This document shows positions 1 through 6,124 of a stretch of 8,559 bases of DNA, in pieces. A program made the translations under genes and the position numbers. The notes under the pieces were generated by a model, which was not told where the DNA came from, searched no databases, and worked only from the letters and a program-made list of their open reading frames with translations. Origin of the DNA: a bacterium (GTDB taxonomy: Bacteria; Patescibacteriota; Minisyncoccia; Minisyncoccales; RBG-13-42-11); NCBI GenBank assembly GCA_030646565.1, contig JAUSLA010000067.1, forward strand, positions 1 through 8,559, given 5' to 3'. The stretch's first letter is position 1; every line of letters begins with the position of its first letter.

Positions 1-17
1 TGTATCGGATACCAACA

Positions 18-1112
18 CTATAAAATCAGCCTCAAAAATTCTTTTTCGTAATGATCAACCATGAGTTCTGTCGTAAAATTTGCCTCAACCCGCTTTCGGC
101 ATTCCCGACGATCAATACTATCAATTTTCTTCAGCGCATCAATCATTTCCCCAACGGATTCAACAATATATCCGGTTTTTCCGTGATCTATTACTTCCGG
201 CACCGATCCCCTGCGGAGGGCGATTACCGGCGTGCCGGTTGCCATTGATTCAATCATTACAAGCCCAAACGGCTCTTCCCATCGAATCGGCACAAGTGTT
301 GCTTTTGCATTTTTATAGTATTCATAAAGCTCTTTGCGAGATACCACGCTGATATGACGAATTTGATCCCCGAGATACGGTTTAACTTTCTCTTCCCAGT
401 ATGACCCTGTTACCGTGGGACCCAAAATGAGAAGCTGCTCTCCGGTTTTTCGCGCAACCTCAACCGCTTCGGCAACTCCTTTTTCGGGATGGAGTCTTCC
501 GACAAACAGAAGATAATCTCCTTGCTTTTCAGAGAACGGCACATCGACAATATCAATACCATTGTAAATCGTTGCAAGCCAATTGAGATCGGGAGCTGGT
601 TTTCGCTGGGCATCGCTGATGGAAACATAATACTGGTTGGGGCTTGCAAACATATGAAATACTTCCGCGCGCCACGGATTAACTGGATCATGAAGCGTAT
701 ACACTGTGGGTACATTTCGTATCGCGTATCCAAAAGGCAATGCCCTGTCCACAGGATGAATGTGGAGAATATCGAATTTACCTTCAAGCGCTCCTTTATA
801 CATGAGCGAAAGAAGATATTGATCCCAGAGAGTAAAAATTTTTGCGCCTTCTACTCCACCGACATTCGGCCCTTTCAAAATCTCAAGCTCCCCATTCTTC
901 TGTCGTAATGGCTTAAGGCCGCCGCTTTCCACCCGCGATACCCTTATATCCGACCCTTCTGGAGCAAAAAATGTAACTTCATGCCCACGGCGCGCAAGGC
1001 CCTCGCTCACCGCAACGGCAATATCCATGGGAGCGTAAATCACTCCGAATGGCGGCGGGGTCGTATAGTGGCCAGTTACCATTGTGGCAATTCTCATTTT
1101 TTTCTTATCCAT
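18..1112 (-). CDS. GT4-family glycosyltransferase (paralogue 1)
   Basis: Retaining glycosyltransferase of the GT-B fold, family GT4, expected to move a sugar from a nucleotide-sugar donor to an unknown acceptor in the cytoplasm. The 364 residues match the usual family length. The N-terminal acceptor domain opens with a beta strand (MRIATMVTG) and a proline-rich loop at about 18-23. The C-terminal donor domain carries YNGID (183-187), GRLHPEKG (205-212) and the E-x7-E motif EPFGLVMIE (280-288), followed by GTPVIA and GKTGYIV. The N-terminal loop (PPPFGVIYAPMD) differs from the PPxxYGGIE of the two neighbouring paralogues, so it may use another acceptor. The start is ATG, with an in-frame ATG five codons on. 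It lies 4 nt after the hydrolase gene and is the last visible gene of the operon. Donor and acceptor cannot be read from sequence. No signal peptide or membrane segment is seen. Confidence 0.93.
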   Translation of the reverse strand: MDKKKMRIATMVTGHYTTPPPFGVIYAPMDIAVAVSEGLARRGHEVTFFAPEGSDIRVSRVESGGLKPLRQKNGELEILKGPNVGGVEGAKIFTLWDQYLLSLMYKGALEGKFDILHIHPVDRALPFGYAIRNVPTVYTLHDPVNPWRAEVFHMFASPNQYYVSISDAQRKPAPDLNWLATIYNGIDIVDVPFSEKQGDYLLFVGRLHPEKGVAEAVEVARKTGEQLLILGPTVTGSYWEEKVKPYLGDQIRHISVVSRKELYEYYKNAKATLVPIRWEEPFGLVMIESMATGTPVIALRRGSVPEVIDHGKTGYIVESVGEMIDALKKIDSIDRRECRKRVEANFTTELMVDHYEKEFLRLIL

Positions 1113-1116
1113 TTTT

Positions 1117-2280
1117 TTATTCTAGAATAAAATTTAAAAGCGCGCCCGTAGCCCACGCTTGAGGCGAACAAGCAACCGGTATTTTCTCCAGCTCTCCGTT
1201 AACGACTGCATAGAGTTCGGGTATTTCTTGGAGTTTCTTATAAACGTTTACTAGCGCCTGTTTAACTTTCCCGTACTCTTTCTTATAGCCGTACCTTTTT
1301 AACCCCTGGGCGATTATCCAGTTATCGTGCGGCCAAACCGAACCCAAGTGATAGCTCATCGGATTAAAATCGGGATTCAGTTCCGAATAAGTCCGGATGC
1401 CATAAGGCGTCCACATATCTTTCTGGAAAAGCCGGCGGACGACCGCTTCTACTTTTTTCTTTTCGCCGTCCAAAATGCCGGTAAAAAGAAGGTGGCCCGG
1501 GTTGGAAGCCGGACGCTTGTCCGGAAACTTTGACTGGTAAAAGCCGGTTGCGAAAAAATTTGCTTTCGGTAACCAGAATTTTTTAATTACGTTTTTTTTA
1601 AGATTCTCGGCTCTTGCCGCAAATTTTTTTGAAAGCACAGATTGTTTTAGCATCAGGGCGAATTCAGCCGCTTCCCGGAGAGCCGCATAATAGTATCCTT
1701 GGACCTCAACGAGTTCCACCGGCGGCTTTAGTCCAAGATGGTCGCGACGACTATCTTTCCAACCCTGATGAAAAAGACCGGACGGATTTTTCCTTTTGTA
1801 TTCAAGCAGAATGTCGCCGTCAAGGTCTCCATATTTTTCGCACCAATGGAGAGCCGCGAGAATATTCGGCCAAAATTTTGCGAGCCACTTCGTATCAACG
1901 GTTTTTTCGTAATAAACGCCGCATAAAAAAATAAAAAGAGGGGTGGAATCCACTGAACCGTAGTATGGCAGCGGCCATATGAGTGATTTATATTCTTTTG
2001 GATTTTGATGCCACTCATGGACAATCTTGCCCGGCTCCTCCTCGCGAAGATTGTCTTTCTTCTTTCCTTGAAGTTTTGCCAATATCTCTATCGTCCGACT
2101 GGCGATAGTCGGGTCGTAATTTATAAGCTCCCAGGAAAAAATGCAGGAATCCCTTCCGAAAAGCGCCGCGAACCTCGGCAGTCCAGCGCGAAAATATCCT
2201 CCTTCTTTGTCTTTAAGCAGCTTAACGTCTGCCTCAAGTTTTTTTATAATTTTATTATTCTCCATCTGCTTTATGGACAT
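1117..2280 (-). CDS. Amylo-alpha-1,6-glucosidase-like glycoside hydrolase (debranching-enzyme type, catalytic module only)
   Basis: A 387-residue protein resembling the (alpha/alpha)6-barrel catalytic part of bacterial and archaeal glycogen debranching enzymes (COG3408-like). Motifs in order: GLPRFAALFGRDS (33-45), YYGSVDSTPLF (106-116), GLFHQGWKDS (168-177), VEVQGYYYAAL (191-201), NPGHLLFTGI (260-269), MWTPYGIRTYS (289-299), YHLGSVWPHDNW (310-321) and PVACSPQAWATGA (368-380). D176 in GWKDS is the likely general acid by family analogy, and E355 in IPELYA is a possible base; both are inferences. Full debranching enzymes of this type are usually much longer, with an N-terminal sandwich domain, which is absent here. 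There is no signal peptide, so it should act in the cytoplasm. The start overlaps the end of the upstream GT4 gene by 10 nt; an in-frame ATG at 2265 would remove the overlap. The true substrate could be another alpha-glycan or a mannosylglycerate-like compound. Confidence 0.85.
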   Translation of the reverse strand: MSIKQMENNKIIKKLEADVKLLKDKEGGYFRAGLPRFAALFGRDSCIFSWELINYDPTIASRTIEILAKLQGKKKDNLREEEPGKIVHEWHQNPKEYKSLIWPLPYYGSVDSTPLFIFLCGVYYEKTVDTKWLAKFWPNILAALHWCEKYGDLDGDILLEYKRKNPSGLFHQGWKDSRRDHLGLKPPVELVEVQGYYYAALREAAEFALMLKQSVLSKKFAARAENLKKNVIKKFWLPKANFFATGFYQSKFPDKRPASNPGHLLFTGILDGEKKKVEAVVRRLFQKDMWTPYGIRTYSELNPDFNPMSYHLGSVWPHDNWIIAQGLKRYGYKKEYGKVKQALVNVYKKLQEIPELYAVVNGELEKIPVACSPQAWATGALLNFILE

Positions 2281-3362
2281 AGCTTGTAGTAGAGTTTTTC
2301 ATATTCATCGACCATTCGCTCTTTGCTGAAATGATCTTCCACGTGTTTGCGGACCGCGCTCCGGTCAATTTGATCAATTCTTCCCATCGCCTCAACAAGC
2401 TTTTCGATATCACTATCAATAACAAATCCCGTTTTATTGTTTTCAATCAACTCTTCCATGGAGCCGCGGCGATACGCAATCACCGGCGTGCCGCAAGCCA
2501 TGGCTTCGGCAACCACGAGTCCGAATGGCTCTTCCCATTCAATAGGGTAAAGAAGCGCCTTGGCGTTTCCATAAAAATCCGACAATTCATTGTCTTGCAA
2601 TTCACCCGCATACCGTATATTTTCGTTAAGATGCGGCTTGATTGCCTTCTCAAAATATTCTTGCTGCGTCGGGTCAATTCTTCCGGCAAGAAGAAGTTTT
2701 GCGTCAAGTTTCTCCGCGGCGGCAATCGCATTCTCAACCCCCTTATGCTTATTCATCCGCGCAATCCAAATAAAGTGTTCTCCGCCTTTTTTATTGAAAC
2801 GAAAATGTTCAAGATCAATGCCGTTGTAGATAACATGGCTTTTGGGCATCTCTAGTATTGCAAGTTTCCGCGCCGATTCGCTGATGAATACGATATTGGT
2901 GCGATGCGCTTCCTCGGTAAAAAGCCTCAGCCGGTCATCCTTAGAAGCATCGGCATTGTCGCGATACATGGGATTATGCATCGTATGAATTAACGGAACG
3001 CGCGAGATGCCTTGGAAAAAAAGCGCCCAAAGATCCAAATGACTATGAACGATGTCGAACTCGCCTTTATTCGCGCGCTCAAAAGCTGTCGAGAGATTTC
3101 TTAAATTCCAAATAGGGTTTGACCACGAAACATTTGCTTCGCTCAAGGATTTATCGAAAACCGAAACAAGTTTCGCGGAAGTCACAGAACCGGGAGCCGC
3201 AAAAAGCGTCACCTCGTGCCCCCGGCGCGCGAGCTCTTCCGTGAGCATCGAAACGATGCGCTCAATGCCGCCGTACCCTTTCGGAGGAATGGTGAACCAA
3301 AGCGGCGCAACCTGCGCGATACGAAGCTTCTTTTTCCCTATTTTATTATGCGAGTTTTTCAT
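2271..3362 (-). CDS. GT4-family glycosyltransferase (paralogue 2)
   Basis: GT-B fold retaining glycosyltransferase of family GT4, 363 residues from the chosen start. Visible are the N-terminal strand LRIAQVAPL (13-21), the nucleotide-sugar loop PPKGYGGIER (26-35), TEELARRGHEVTLFA (41-55), YNGIDLEHF (179-187), the E-x7-E motif EPFGLVVAE (278-286), and ACGTPVIAYRRGS and NKTGFV after it. The longer reading from 3383 would need a TTG start; ATG at 3362 keeps the whole fold and only 17 nt of overlap with the upstream GT4 gene, so I prefer it. Neither site has a clear Shine-Dalgarno, and translation is probably coupled to the upstream gene. It is closer to paralogue 3 than to paralogue 1 in the N-terminal loop, and shares an exact 33-nt stretch with paralogue 3. 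The acceptor and donor sugars are unknown. Confidence 0.93.
   Translation of the reverse strand: MKNSHNKIGKKKLRIAQVAPLWFTIPPKGYGGIERIVSMLTEELARRGHEVTLFAAPGSVTSAKLVSVFDKSLSEANVSWSNPIWNLRNLSTAFERANKGEFDIVHSHLDLWALFFQGISRVPLIHTMHNPMYRDNADASKDDRLRLFTEEAHRTNIVFISESARKLAILEMPKSHVIYNGIDLEHFRFNKKGGEHFIWIARMNKHKGVENAIAAAEKLDAKLLLAGRIDPTQQEYFEKAIKPHLNENIRYAGELQDNELSDFYGNAKALLYPIEWEEPFGLVVAEAMACGTPVIAYRRGSMEELIENNKTGFVIDSDIEKLVEAMGRIDQIDRSAVRKHVEDHFSKERMVDEYEKLYYKLCP
2469..2501. repeat. 33-bp exact repeat within GT4 paralogue 2
   Basis: Identical to 3538-3570 in paralogue 3. It encodes the conserved MACGTPVIAYR stretch after the E-x7-E motif. Confidence 0.9.
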
Positions 3363-4383
3363 AAATTGTTTGATATTTATCAACCATCCGTGTCAGGCTG
3401 AATTTTTCTTCTACCCTTCTGCGGCATGCCTTCCGATCAATGGTTGGGATACGCTCTATTGCTTTAGCCATCTCCTCATTTGTATCCACAACAAAACCGG
3501 TTTTTCCGTGCTCTACAATTTCCGGAACCGATCCTTTGCGATACGCAATCACCGGCGTGCCGCAAGCCATTGCTTCAATCATCACAAGCCCGAAGGGCTC
3601 TCTCCGGTCAATTGGAAAAAGAAGTGCTTTGGCGTTCTTGAGAAGTTCAATTTTTTCCTGAAAGTTCACTTGTCCTCGAAAACTGATGTACTCATCGTTT
3701 AAAAGGGGCTGTATTTCGTGCAAGAAAAATGACCATTCAGCATTTCCCGCGCTGTTTCCCGCAATAATCAGTTTCTGTCCTGTGGCCTTGGCAATTTCAA
3801 TGGCAGTGAGCACGCCTTTTTCCTGGTTAAGACGGCTCAAATAAAAAAGATAGTCGCCTGGAGAATCTTTAAATTCGTAGCGCGCGAGATTAATGCCGTT
3901 GTAAACCACATCTAGTACGGGAACTCCAAGTTCCTCCATGCTTTTCTTGTGATCCTCGGAGATCGCTATAAATTTAATTTTATCATACGCCTTCATTGTT
4001 TCAGCATATTGCTTATCTACCAACCGATGAACAGTGCAGAGAAACCGCGGACAATCAAGAAGGAGCGAAAGTGGAAACATAAAAAAGTTGAAATGGTTAT
4101 GAATGAGGTCAAATTCATAAAACCGATCAAAAACCGCTTTTATCATGCGCATCACTGGCGCGTGCGGATTTTTCAGTTCGTGATCAAGCCAAATAGCTTT
4201 TTCGATAATCGGAATAAGCCTTGCTGATGTTCTTGAATCGCCGGAAGCAAAAAGTGTTATATCATATCCGCGCCTTACGAGTTCTTCCGTAAGTTCAGAA
4301 AGTATAAACTCAATACCGCCATAAGTCCGCGGTGGTATCGGAATCAATAAGGGAGCGAGTTGTGCGATGCGAAGTTTTTTCAT
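3346..4383 (-). CDS. GT4-family glycosyltransferase (paralogue 3, first gene of operon)
   Basis: GT-B fold retaining glycosyltransferase of family GT4, 345 residues. Motifs: LRIAQLAPL (4-12), PPRTYGGIEF (17-26), TEELVRRGYDITLFASG (32-48), YNGINLARYEF (161-171), SRLNQEKG (183-190), the E-x7-E motif EPFGLVMIE (262-270), ACGTPVIAYRKGSVPEI and GKTGFVVD. The start at 4383 gives the canonical MKKLRIAQ N-terminus; an in-frame ATG at 4398 adds only five residues (MPLFF) with no better ribosome site. It leads a four-gene operon (GT4, GT4, hydrolase, GT4) whose genes overlap or sit within 4 nt. Three related transferases plus an alpha-glucan-type hydrolase suggest stepwise building and trimming of one cytoplasmic glycan or storage polysaccharide; this is inference. 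Confidence 0.93.
   Translation of the reverse strand: MKKLRIAQLAPLLIPIPPRTYGGIEFILSELTEELVRRGYDITLFASGDSRTSARLIPIIEKAIWLDHELKNPHAPVMRMIKAVFDRFYEFDLIHNHFNFFMFPLSLLLDCPRFLCTVHRLVDKQYAETMKAYDKIKFIAISEDHKKSMEELGVPVLDVVYNGINLARYEFKDSPGDYLFYLSRLNQEKGVLTAIEIAKATGQKLIIAGNSAGNAEWSFFLHEIQPLLNDEYISFRGQVNFQEKIELLKNAKALLFPIDRREPFGLVMIEAMACGTPVIAYRKGSVPEIVEHGKTGFVVDTNEEMAKAIERIPTIDRKACRRRVEEKFSLTRMVDKYQTIYEKLA
3538..3570. repeat. 33-bp exact repeat within GT4 paralogue 3
   Basis: Identical to 2469-2501. The rest of the two genes has diverged far more, so this is either a conserved motif held by codon choice or a patch of gene conversion. Confidence 0.9.
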
Positions 4384-4430
4384 AAAAAATAGGGGCATTC
4401 AGTTGAAACATGTTATAGTCCTTCATTGGT

Positions 4431-4460
4431 AATATACTTCATTTGGATAAGAAATGAAAA
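4431..4460 (-). promoter_or_regulatory. Candidate promoter of the glycosyltransferase operon
   Basis: On the minus strand, TTTTCA (4460-4455, 4 of 6 to the -35 consensus) is followed after 18 nt by TATATT (4436-4431, 5 of 6 to the -10 consensus). Transcription would start near 4424, about 40 nt before the ATG at 4383. A second -10-like hexamer, TATAAC, lies at 4417-4412 without a good -35. The position fits the first gene of the operon, but such AT-rich matches are common by chance. Confidence 0.35.
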
Positions 4461-4515
4461 TAATTTGAAGAATAAATTTAAAAACAAATAGTTTTGACAT
4501 TACAACGAGACTGTT

Positions 4516-4660
4516 TTGTTTACTCGTCATCGGCATCGATGCACTCCCTCCTTCGCTGAAGTCTTTGATCTCCTCGAGTCTGAGCGATCTCGGAGTCGAA
4601 GAACAGGCAAGTTTTTCGTTCCACTTTTGGCGGAACTCCGAGCGTTGCTCGGTTCAGCGG
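4516..4660. repeat. Hairpin-rich intergenic spacer
   Basis: The 269-bp gap between the hypothetical gene and the glycosyltransferase operon holds no credible gene. Its distal half is GC-richer than the flanks and folds. CCGAGC-GTT-GCTCGG (4638-4652) is a perfect 6-bp hairpin with GAA/TTC outside it. CGAG (4575-4578) can pair with CTCG (4589-4592), extended by CTC/GAG across a small bulge. A 13-mer, GAGTCGAAGAACA (4593-4605), recurs at 7886-7898 inside the lemA-htpX hairpin array. The hairpins lie just after the stop of the 4668-5057 gene and could end its transcript, but no clear T-tract follows on the minus strand. Confidence 0.55.
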
Positions 4661-4667
4661 CAAATTC

Positions 4668-5057
4668 TTATCTTTCCCATTCTTTAACTTCGGGGTGAAA
4701 ATCAACTTGGTATTCTGGTATGCCTAGTGAAATTCCGTATTTCTTCGCCTCATCATATTGTTCCCTACTCTGTTTGTCCACAAAAAAAATTTTATTGCGG
4801 AAGACAATGTAATGATGAGTATCATTCTTAAAATCAGCATACCAGTCGTGTTCAGAATCTAATGCCTTGCTGATTTTTTCCGCAATATCCTTAGCTTGAT
4901 TTTCAAGAATTTCAACAGTATGCAAAGTCCATTGTTTTATCCAAGGTGTTTTATGTTCCTCCGTAACTTCCTCAACTTTTGTCTCTAAAATTTTGACATC
5001 TTTAAGAATGTCTTTATTTTCTAAACTTTCTTTAATTATTACGCCTTTGTAGTCCAT
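4668..5057 (-). CDS. Conserved-looking hypothetical protein, 129 aa
   Basis: I cannot assign a function. The 129 residues are charged and soluble, with no signal peptide, membrane segment or cysteine pair. The N-terminal part (MDYKGVIIKESLENKDIL) reads as strand plus helix. The middle (about 37-65) contains HKTPWIKQWTLHTVEI and a helix AKDIAEKISKAL. The C-terminal half has the aromatic, histidine-rich run HDWYADFKNDTHHYIVFRN (about 70-88), then KIFFVDKQSREQYDEAKKYG and GIPEYQVDFHPEVKEW. The ordered strand-helix pattern and normal codon use make a real protein likely. I recall similar small proteins in other bacterial genomes, but this is memory, not a search. The ATG lies 4 nt after the stop of a decapitated XRE regulator, so the gene was probably the second gene of an XRE-led operon and may rely on coupled or read-through expression. 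Confidence 0.8.
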   Translation of the reverse strand: MDYKGVIIKESLENKDILKDVKILETKVEEVTEEHKTPWIKQWTLHTVEILENQAKDIAEKISKALDSEHDWYADFKNDTHHYIVFRNKIFFVDKQSREQYDEAKKYGISLGIPEYQVDFHPEVKEWER

Positions 5058-5061
5058 AAAA

Positions 5062-5196
5062 TTATTTTACTAAATCTTCAATTGAAACACCAAGTGCTTT
5101 GGCGATTTTCGCCATAGTTTGAACGCTTGGCTTATTGACTACACCGCTTTCGACTTTTATAAGCGTTGTATAGTAAGTATAATTATTACTTCCATT
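5062..5196 (-). pseudogene. 3' fragment of an XRE-family helix-turn-helix regulator (tail 1)
   Basis: Reading from 5196 down to the TAA at 5064-5062 gives about 44 codons with no start. The core TTLIKVESGVVNKPSVQT continues as MAKIAKALGVSIEDLVK. This is the recognition helix and the last two helices of a Cro/C1-type (XRE, HTH_3) domain. The first two helices are missing, and a TGA at 5199-5197 closes the frame just upstream. The break lies near 5175-5200, where the frame meets the end of the truncated SGNH hydrolase gene. The tail ends 4 nt before the ATG of the 129-aa gene. Over 42 nt (5071-5112) it matches tail 2 (5790-5831) at 35 positions. Confidence 0.8.
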
Positions 5197-5366
5197 TCAA
5201 TATTACCAAATAAATCTGTCGTTGAATCGCCAGAAATTCCAAGATTATAAACATCAATATCTTCGTCCTGCACCTCAAAATAATTTCTTAAACGATTAAC
5301 CCACCCGCCATTTTGCGGGTCATACGCACCCCAAGTTATGCTATCGCCAAATATACAAATGTTCAT
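5157..5366 (-). pseudogene. Truncated SGNH/GDSL hydrolase (N-terminal fragment)
   Basis: The 69-residue frame opens like an SGNH/GDSL esterase: MNICIFGDSITWGA with the nucleophile S9 in GDSI, then GGWVNRLRNYF and VYNLGISGDSTTDL. Family members usually run to about 170-220 residues, with an oxyanion Asn (GxND) and a C-terminal DxxH; both are absent. Similarity appears to stop near residue 58 (NIEME). The remaining EVIIILTIQRL looks like out-of-frame reading into the XRE tail that overlaps it at 5157-5196. The start codon is intact and forms a 4-nt ATGA overlap with the upstream 136-aa gene, so the two were built as a translationally coupled pair. As it stands the product cannot be an active hydrolase. 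Confidence 0.82.
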
Positions 5367-5773
5367 AATTTTGTTATATCGCCATTTAAGATTATGGGTT
5401 GCATTGCAACGATTTCGTCACTGTAAGACATTTCTGGTATGGGATTGAGAAGATAAACTTTTTTATTTAAAACATGCGCAAAACCCATTTCTAAAAATGA
5501 ATTGCCACCGATATAATTGGGAATATCTTTCAGCGTGTCGTTAACAACCAAAACGGCGTCATTTCTTTCAATCTCACTAAAATATTGTCTTATTAAATCA
5601 TGGCTGATTTTATTTTTTACAGATTCATTGCGCATGTGGTCAGAAGTATTCAACACGGCGTATTCTTCAGTATGTCGAGGGACAATTACAAAATGACCAA
5701 GTTTAGTTAATCCCTCTTTAATTTGTAGCATCTTCCTTGAAAGACGCATGCTTCCGCAAATAACAATTTTCAT
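5363..5773 (-). CDS. Nucleoside 2-deoxyribosyltransferase-like Rossmann-type protein
   Basis: A 136-residue single-domain protein. MKIVICGSMRLSRKM (1-15) is a strand, a Gly-Ser loop and a helix. LTKLGHFVIVPR (22-33) forms the second strand. IERNDAVLVVND (68-79) is the typical 'actor is aware of X' strand, and NYIGGNSFLEMGFAHVLNKKVYLLNP (86-111) places a glutamate (E95) where nucleoside 2-deoxyribosyltransferases and related phosphoribohydrolases hold their catalytic Glu. PEMSYSDEIVAMQP follows. By family knowledge such proteins cleave or transfer N-glycosidic bonds of nucleosides or nucleotides; the substrate here is unknown and a non-enzymatic role is possible. The ATG lies 4 nt after the XRE tail 2 stop, and the gene overlaps the truncated hydrolase gene by ATGA. 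Confidence 0.72.
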   Translation of the reverse strand: MKIVICGSMRLSRKMLQIKEGLTKLGHFVIVPRHTEEYAVLNTSDHMRNESVKNKISHDLIRQYFSEIERNDAVLVVNDTLKDIPNYIGGNSFLEMGFAHVLNKKVYLLNPIPEMSYSDEIVAMQPIILNGDITKL

Positions 5774-5777
5774 AAAT

Positions 5778-5858
5778 TCATTCTTTCATTAAATCATCAA
5801 TTGAAACGCCCAAACCTTTGGCAATTTTCGCCGCTACTTTATATTTTGCACCTTCAAA
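5778..5858 (-). pseudogene. 3' fragment of a second XRE-family helix-turn-helix regulator (tail 2)
   Basis: Reading from 5858 to the TGA at 5780-5778 gives FEGAKYKVAAKIAKGLGV followed by SIDDLMKE. This is the C-terminal end of a Cro/C1-type HTH domain, closely matching tail 1 (KIAKALGVSIEDLVK). The front of the domain is gone: a TAA at 5861-5859 closes the frame and no start codon lies before the last few codons. Its 5' break coincides with the end of the GIY-YIG gene, whose TGA (5856-5854) falls inside this frame. It ends 4 nt before the ATG of the 136-aa gene, the same spacing as tail 1 has to its neighbour. Confidence 0.75.
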
Positions 5859-6087
5859 TTAATCTCTTTTTCAAAAAAGCTCTTCCTGAACCTGATTTTA
5901 AGTATTTCTCAAAATTAAAAGCTTTATATTTGTCGTTTATTGCGAAGTAAAAGTCTAATTCTAATGGTAAACGTTTTGCAGTTGCCGGTACATTACCTTT
6001 CTTGTGCCTCTCTAGTCTTTCTTGCAGATTATCTGTACATCCTGTGTAATATCCATCCCTACATTTTAAACTGTAAACGCAGTACAT
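5854..6087 (-). CDS. GIY-YIG family small endonuclease-like protein (UPF0213/YhbQ type)
   Basis: The 77-residue protein is nearly all GIY-YIG domain, the usual length for stand-alone members. The GIY half reads VYSL (4-7) and the YIG half YYTGCTDN (13-20). The catalytic Arg and following basic residues are in LQERLERHKKG (21-31). The metal-binding Glu lies in FNFEKYLKSGSGRAF (58-72). By family knowledge these are putative structure-selective or nicking DNA endonucleases whose physiological role is mostly undefined. The start is supported by GGAGG 9 nt upstream, rare in this window. Directly upstream is a GC-rich inverted-repeat region, and beyond that tRNA-Ser. The catalytic residues look intact, so it is probably functional. 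Confidence 0.85.
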   Translation of the reverse strand: MYCVYSLKCRDGYYTGCTDNLQERLERHKKGNVPATAKRLPLELDFYFAINDKYKAFNFEKYLKSGSGRAFLKKRLI

Positions 6088-6096
6088 AGAAAGTCG

Positions 6097-6101
6097 CCTC
6101 C
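6097..6101 (-). promoter_or_regulatory. Ribosome binding site of the GIY-YIG gene
   Basis: GGAGG on the minus strand with 9 nt to the ATG at 6087. It is the clearest Shine-Dalgarno in the window; most other genes show none. Confidence 0.7.
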
Positions 6102-6124
6102 ACTAAAGTTTCGGCGTACTAATA

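Noticed and set aside
489..908. 139-codon plus-strand frame, and a 216-codon one at 3052-3702
   Set aside because: Both lie antisense to clear glycosyltransferase genes, show no family motif and are shadow frames.
3363..3383. Longer glycosyltransferase paralogue 2 starting at 3383
   Set aside because: That codon is TTG, adds seven residues of no family similarity and deepens the overlap with the upstream gene.
4494..4522. Plus-strand TTGACA as a promoter
   Set aside because: The hexamer is a perfect -35 but no acceptable -10 lies 16-18 nt downstream, and no plus-strand gene follows.
4520..4705. 61-codon minus-strand reading frame through the hairpin spacer
   Set aside because: It overlaps the end of the 129-aa gene in another frame, is Arg/Asp-rich low complexity, and is explained by the repeat sequence.
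5854..5861. Recoding of TGA (genetic code 25, as in SR1/Gracilibacteria)
   Set aside because: TGA ends the GIY-YIG and deoxyribosyltransferase-like genes at natural C-termini; reading through gives no homologous extension.
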